Assembly (NCBI RefSeq): GCF_021044755.1
Contig: NZ_JAJNOR010000010.1
Coordinates: forward strand, 38,175 to 102,174
Length of the DNA: 64,000 bases
DNA from: Lientehia hominis
GTDB taxonomy: Bacteria; Bacillota; Clostridia; Lachnospirales; Lachnospiraceae
Reading direction: 5' to 3'
The notes under the pieces were generated by a model. It had not been told where the DNA came from. It saw only the letters and a program-made list of their open reading frames with translations, and ran no database searches. Below, in pieces: positions 60,958 through 64,000 of the stretch (positions within the stretch are counted from its first letter, which is position 1; the number at the start of each line of letters is the position of its first letter). The position numbers and the translations under genes were made by a program.

Positions 60958-61344
60958 ATGAGAAAATACAACTTATCCAAGATCATGAAGAGAGCATGGG
61001 AACTGGTCAAAAAAGCTGCTATGACAATGAGTGCAGCACTTAAAAAAGCATGGAGGGAAGCAAAAGAAATGAAAGAAAACATCGTCGAGACCTTAAAGGC
61101 AAATCTGGAAGCTATGGCTTATGGCAATTGCAACATCAACCTCGGCATTGACCGCCGTGTAAATACCAAAGAATGGGAAAAAGACGGGAACAAAAGGGTC
61201 TACCTCACGATCGCCTGCTACACAGCAAACGGACGTTACAAGGGATCCTACAAATGCGGTTATGTTGATGCCGTCGCAAACGAGTATATCTGCAGCAGAT
61301 ATGACGACGTAGACGCTGCTAACAAAGAATATATCGGCAGGTAA
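60958..61344 (+). CDS. Mobile-element protein with basic helical N terminus
   Basis: This 128-residue protein has a helical, basic N-terminal half (KIMKRAWELVKKAAMTMSAALKKAWREAKEMK) of a type seen repeatedly in clostridial prophages and conjugative elements, and a beta-rich C-terminal half (KRVYLTIACYTANGRYKGSYKCGYVD). AAAGGAG precedes ATG 60958. It is transcribed from the repressor-controlled promoter, so it is the main output of the switch. Function unknown. Confidence 0.75.
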   Translation: MRKYNLSKIMKRAWELVKKAAMTMSAALKKAWREAKEMKENIVETLKANLEAMAYGNCNINLGIDRRVNTKEWEKDGNKRVYLTIACYTANGRYKGSYKCGYVDAVANEYICSRYDDVDAANKEYIGR

Positions 61345-61444
61345 AGAAAAACAAAAAGCCGCTGGACGGCCTGAGAACTGGACCAGCGGCACCCACCAAA
61401 AAGGAAAGGCAGCCCCATTATATCAGGGGTGAAGGAAAAATACA

Positions 61445-61738
61445 ATGAATAAAAAGATTAGTAAAAAAGCAATCGCAAAAGTTGTAAAAAAAGGATACAA
61501 GGCAGGCCGTGAATGGTGCCAACACGGGCACGGGAGATATCATAAGATGATGCTGGATACCCGTGACGGGGACATATGGTCCGATGAGTTTTTATCCACG
61601 AATGACTGGAAAGAATATCACTCTAACAGCATTGTTACTCTTAATGCCATGCGGGGATATGTAAAAGACATGGAAGCGGAATATATTGACGATGCGGTCC
61701 AGAAGCTAAAAGAGGCCGGCTGGGAGATCACAGAATGA
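61445..61738 (+). CDS. Hypothetical mobile-element protein
   Basis: This 97-residue protein has a Lys-rich start (MNKKISKKAIAKVVKKGYKAG), a Trp/His-rich middle (REWCQHGHGRYHKMM) and an acidic helical C terminus. AAGGA precedes ATG 61445. Its stop overlaps the longest possible start of the serine recombinase, so the two are in one operon. It may be a recombination directionality factor or another partner (inference). No family recognised. Confidence 0.65.
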   Translation: MNKKISKKAIAKVVKKGYKAGREWCQHGHGRYHKMMLDTRDGDIWSDEFLSTNDWKEYHSNSIVTLNAMRGYVKDMEAEYIDDAVQKLKEAGWEITE

Positions 61739-61755
61739 TACGCGGGAGTGCGGCA

Positions 61756-62598
61756 ATGGCAAAAGAAAAGAGATGTGCTGCCCTATATGTAAGAGTCAGC
61801 ACCCAGGAACAAGCCATAGAAGGTTACTCTCTCGCTGCCCAGGAAAGGCTGCTGACCGATCATTGTAAGCAAAAAAGATATGAGATCTACGACATATACC
61901 GCGACGAAGGAATATCAGCGAAAGACATCAAACACCGGCCGGGGATGCTCCGTCTCCTGGAAGATGCAAAGCAAAAAAAGTTCGATACGGTCCTTATCTG
62001 GAAGCTCTCCCGTTTTTCCCGCAGCATGCCAAACCTCGTGACCGTCTGCGAAGAGCTCGATAGATCTAATATCATGCTGGTAAGCTACTCGGAAGCCTTT
62101 GACAGCGGCACGCCGGCAGGCCGGATGGTCCGGTCCATGCTGGGGACCGTGGCACAGTTTGAACGAGAAGTGACCGGGGAAAACGTTATTTTAGCCATGT
62201 GGGAAAGGGCAAGGCGGGGGAAACGCACCTGCAGCGAAGTATTGGGATATGACCTTGACGGTAAAGACGGCTTAAAGATAAACGATCAGGAAGCAGAATA
62301 TGTACGATTTTGTTTTACAGCCTACCTAACATACAAATGCTTGTCGGATGTGGCTAAAAAAGCCAGAGAGGCCGGTTACCGCGGGAAACGGGGAAAGATA
62401 CCAAGTCCATACAGTATTTGCACGATATTGTCCCGTCCGATCTACTGTGGGTACAACCGTTTTCAAGGGAAGCTCTATAAGGGCAATCACAAACCGCTGG
62501 TATCCGTTGATACTTACAATAGGGTGCAGGCATTACTAAAGAGGCAAGGAAAAACAGTCGGCCGTCACCGGATCGATCCTTTTACCACGATCCACTAA
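61756..62598 (+). CDS. Short serine recombinase
   Basis: This 280-residue protein has a resolvase domain with the catalytic Ser in YVRVSTQEQAIEGYSLAAQE, the ISAKDIKHRPGM and WKLSRFSRSMPNLVT motifs, and the recombinase (DNA-binding) domain ending in SRPIYCGYNRFQGKLYKGNH. It then stops at YNRVQALLKRQGKTVG, without the zinc ribbon and coiled-coil end of large serine integrases (usually 450-550 residues). It is either a short natural form or truncated. ATG 61756 follows GGGAG; ATG 61735 overlapping the previous stop is an alternative. Confidence 0.85.
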   Translation: MAKEKRCAALYVRVSTQEQAIEGYSLAAQERLLTDHCKQKRYEIYDIYRDEGISAKDIKHRPGMLRLLEDAKQKKFDTVLIWKLSRFSRSMPNLVTVCEELDRSNIMLVSYSEAFDSGTPAGRMVRSMLGTVAQFEREVTGENVILAMWERARRGKRTCSEVLGYDLDGKDGLKINDQEAEYVRFCFTAYLTYKCLSDVAKKAREAGYRGKRGKIPSPYSICTILSRPIYCGYNRFQGKLYKGNHKPLVSVDTYNRVQALLKRQGKTVGRHRIDPFTTIH

Positions 62599-62605
62599 AA
62601 TACAA

Positions 62606-62632
62606 CAAGAGCCTGGATAGACCGGGCTCTTG
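62606..62632. terminator. Terminator shared by the recombinase and the CRISPR-repeat RNA
   Basis: Eight-bp arms CAAGAGCC and GGCTCTTG, extended by inner CC/GG pairs, lie after the recombinase stop. On the minus strand TTGTATTTT follows, giving a usable terminator for the convergent solitary-repeat transcript. Confidence 0.75.
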
Positions 62633-62646
62633 CTGTTAATTCGTAA

Positions 62647-62678
62647 ATTTCAATCCACGTTCCCACAAGGGGAACGAC
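62647..62678 (-). CRISPR. Solitary type I-C-like CRISPR repeat (no array)
   Basis: Read on the minus strand, this 32-base unit begins GTCGTTCCCC and ends GTGGATTGAAAT, the hallmark of type I-C repeats. It folds into a seven-bp hairpin (CGTTCCC, five-base loop, GGGAACG). There is no second repeat within the window, no spacer array and no cas gene. It sits in its own transcription unit: promoter 62724-62696, leader of about 11 bases, the repeat, a 14-base tail and a terminator. This is the architecture of phage solitary repeat units that act as RNA anti-CRISPRs. Confidence 0.88.
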
Positions 62679-62695
62679 GTTTACACCTCACAGCA

Positions 62696-62724
62696 AGTAT
62701 ATCAACACAAAGACTTTGCGTCAA
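62696..62724 (-). promoter_or_regulatory. Promoter of the solitary CRISPR repeat
   Basis: Minus-strand TTGACG (62724-62719), 17 bp and TATACT (62701-62696). The expected start near 62689 is 11 bases before the repeat. The -35 box directly follows the T-tract of the endolysin terminator. Confidence 0.82.
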
Positions 62725-62726
62725 CC

Positions 62727-62756
62727 AAAAAAGCGGCCAGGTTTTACCCTGACCGC
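62727..62756 (-). terminator. Endolysin terminator
   Basis: Nine-bp arms GCGGTCAGG and CCTGGCCGC (with a G-T pair, six-base loop) are followed on the minus strand by six T. Confidence 0.88.
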
Positions 62757-62761
62757 CATCT

Positions 62762-63778
62762 TTATGTCCGCTTTATGTAATCCTTTGATGCCCAGCCGAT
62801 ATACTTCCCATCGATCCGTACCTGATACCAGTTCCCGGATTCTCCGATGACCGATACCATGTTCCCCTCTCCCAGCTTCGGCCACGCAGAGAGCAGCCCA
62901 TGACTGGTTCCGGGGCCTGTCCGGACGTTCAGCCGGCTCCCGCCCAGCCCGGATACTCTTCCGGCCCACTCCGCATATCCTGCCGGGGCCTGTGTTTTGA
63001 TATCCAGATAGTGAGCATTGACATACCCGCGAGTCCCCACAATGTTGACCTGTGCCCAGCCGTTACTATACAGCTGTATCACGTCCACTTCGTTTCCATT
63101 GCCCAGCCGGCGGATGACCTTCTGGTCTGCATCTGGGCCGGACCGGACATTTAAAAACGGATCATCTTTGGTCAGATGGATGACTGTCCCGTGCGCCCAG
63201 GGATCATAGGTCTTTGTCACTGTCGGAGCTGCCGCCGGCTGGTTCTCAGGCTTACTCTCCGCCCCGCTCAGGCGTTTTTGCACGTCCGCCCTGAAATCCT
63301 TCATGCTCTTTCCAAAACGGCGGAAATACGGCTCTGGATCGCTGTGGTCCGAAGCAATGCCTTTATCATGCGCCTCGCAATGGCCGATGACTTTATCCGC
63401 CGTCAGTCCAAACCGTTTGCACAGCTCCGCGTAATGAGAGACGGCATTATCCCATACCTTTTTAAATTCCGCCGCTGTATGCAGCTCGCATAATTCATAG
63501 CCGATACAATGGGTGTTCCCCCATCCATTTCCGATATGCCAGCAGGACATCGTATAAGGTGCGAAGTTATAAACGCCGGTGTCGTCGATGAAGCCGTGGA
63601 CCAGCTTTTCTACTCCTGGCTTGTTCCAGCGTTTGTACCAGCCGCCGCCGGAACCGGACTGTGCCCGGATGATGGTGGGATAGACTGCCGGACTGTGGAC
63701 GATCAGATAGTCCACACCGGCAAGCTTTTTATTCTCCTTGTAACAATCATTTTTGGTACAATATAAATTTGTTGCCAT
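62762..63778 (-). CDS. N-acetylmuramoyl-L-alanine amidase endolysin
   Basis: This 338-residue protein has an N-terminal Amidase_2 domain (zinc ligands in VDYLIVHSPAV, WHIGNGWGNTHCIGYELCE and KVIGHCEAHDKGIASDHSDPEPYF) and two C-terminal SH3b domains (FLNVRSGPDADQKVIRRLGNG and RLNVRTGPGTSHGLLSAWPKL). There is no signal peptide, as in holin-dependent phage endolysins. AAAGGAG precedes the start. A terminator lies on each side. With the recombinase and repressor next door it marks a prophage or satellite lysis gene. Confidence 0.93.
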   Translation of the reverse strand: MATNLYCTKNDCYKENKKLAGVDYLIVHSPAVYPTIIRAQSGSGGGWYKRWNKPGVEKLVHGFIDDTGVYNFAPYTMSCWHIGNGWGNTHCIGYELCELHTAAEFKKVWDNAVSHYAELCKRFGLTADKVIGHCEAHDKGIASDHSDPEPYFRRFGKSMKDFRADVQKRLSGAESKPENQPAAAPTVTKTYDPWAHGTVIHLTKDDPFLNVRSGPDADQKVIRRLGNGNEVDVIQLYSNGWAQVNIVGTRGYVNAHYLDIKTQAPAGYAEWAGRVSGLGGSRLNVRTGPGTSHGLLSAWPKLGEGNMVSVIGESGNWYQVRIDGKYIGWASKDYIKRT

Positions 63779-63825
63779 ATAGTTTCTCCTTTCTTTGCCT
63801 TTACATTAAAATTTGTGTACAAAAA

Positions 63826-63852
63826 GGACACCCATCGTAAGACGGGTGTCCT
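63826..63852 (-). terminator. Terminator upstream of the endolysin gene
   Basis: Nine-bp perfect arms AGGACACCC and GGGTGTCCT are followed on the minus strand by five T. It ends transcription of the gene at 63889. Confidence 0.85.
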
Positions 63853-63888
63853 GATTATCGTTATGCTGTTTTTCCCCTAAGTTCTGCT

Positions 63889-64000
63889 TTATTTTTGTAT
63901 TCTTAAACTATTTCCCATAATCTGCAATGTCTGTAGCCTTTTGGTATCCTGCAAATTTACCGCATGATTTATAATTGCTATCCTATCCCACTCTTCGTTA
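63889..64000 (-). CDS. C-terminal end of an unidentified gene (cut by window edge)
   Basis: The last 36 codons read EEWDRIAIINHAVNLQDTKR and end MGNSLRIQK before TAA. They look helical and coding-like, and a terminator follows 37 bp after the stop. As the gene next to an endolysin on the same strand, it could belong to the same phage module. Too little is visible for a function. Confidence 0.5.
   Translation of the reverse strand, partial: NEEWDRIAIINHAVNLQDTKRLQTLQIMGNSLRIQK

Noticed and set aside
61358..61390. Terminator after the 60958-61344 gene
   Set aside because: The GCCGCTGG/CCAGCGGC hairpin has T residues only on the minus-strand side, so it does not end the plus-strand operon; it may be a regulatory hairpin.
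62647..62756. A CRISPR array
   Set aside because: Only one repeat is present; the sequences on both sides are a promoter and a terminator, not spacers with further repeats.

Overview
The window looks like a chromosomal segment of an anaerobic Gram-positive gut Firmicute, most likely of the family Lachnospiraceae (inference). The signs are strong AGGAGG-type ribosome sites, sigma-A promoters, a CIRCE-controlled htpG, an archaeal-type LeuC, a DUF5721 protein, rubrerythrin, a large set of PAS/GGDEF and hybrid-kinase signalling proteins, and a VanG-type cluster of the kind found as a resident locus in clostridia.

Positions 1-4262 hold a vanR-vanS-vanG-vanXY-vanT cluster (minus strand, vanT cut by the window edge). 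It has two tandem VanR-like boxes overlapping the vanS stop, and an intrinsic terminator sits between those boxes and vanG. Positions 4300-39900 are core genome: a nitrate/sulfonate-type ABC pair, DegV, M18 aminopeptidase, htpG, nicotinamidase-like and YqeY proteins, a polysaccharide deacetylase, thrC, a loose group of branched-chain amino-acid genes (leuC-leuD with a divergent LysR regulator, ilvN-ilvC, ilvE), mgtE, a Na+/H+ antiporter, nth, an NlpC/P60 hydrolase, a CDF metal exporter, rubrerythrin and a family 4-type uracil-DNA glycosylase. Two hybrid histidine kinases and a 1417-residue GGDEF/EAL protein make the segment rich in signalling genes.

Positions 40000-53300 are more accessory. 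A Mef-like efflux pump is preceded by a seven-residue leader peptide, MSSMRLR, and a terminator, which matches the known macrolide-sensing attenuators of mef operons. There follow small stress or uncharacterised genes (three DUF3795 proteins, Cdd1-like, DUF3788, VOC), a cold-shock gene with a terminator-like hairpin in its leader, a MarR-guaB operon with a symmetrical operator, and an Ltp-like lipoprotein.

Positions 53300-64000 are mobile-element territory. They hold an HNH protein, a truncated KAP NTPase, two tandem serine recombinases each with an internal deletion, a frameshifted glucosaminidase/SH3 lysin, a HARE-HTH nuclease-like protein, a small repressor switch whose three promoters carry the same operator in their spacers, a short serine recombinase and an intact amidase endolysin. 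Between the last two lies a self-contained unit: a promoter, one full-length type I-C-like CRISPR repeat and a terminator, with no cas genes. This layout fits the solitary repeat units that phages use as RNA anti-CRISPRs, and it is the most striking observation here.
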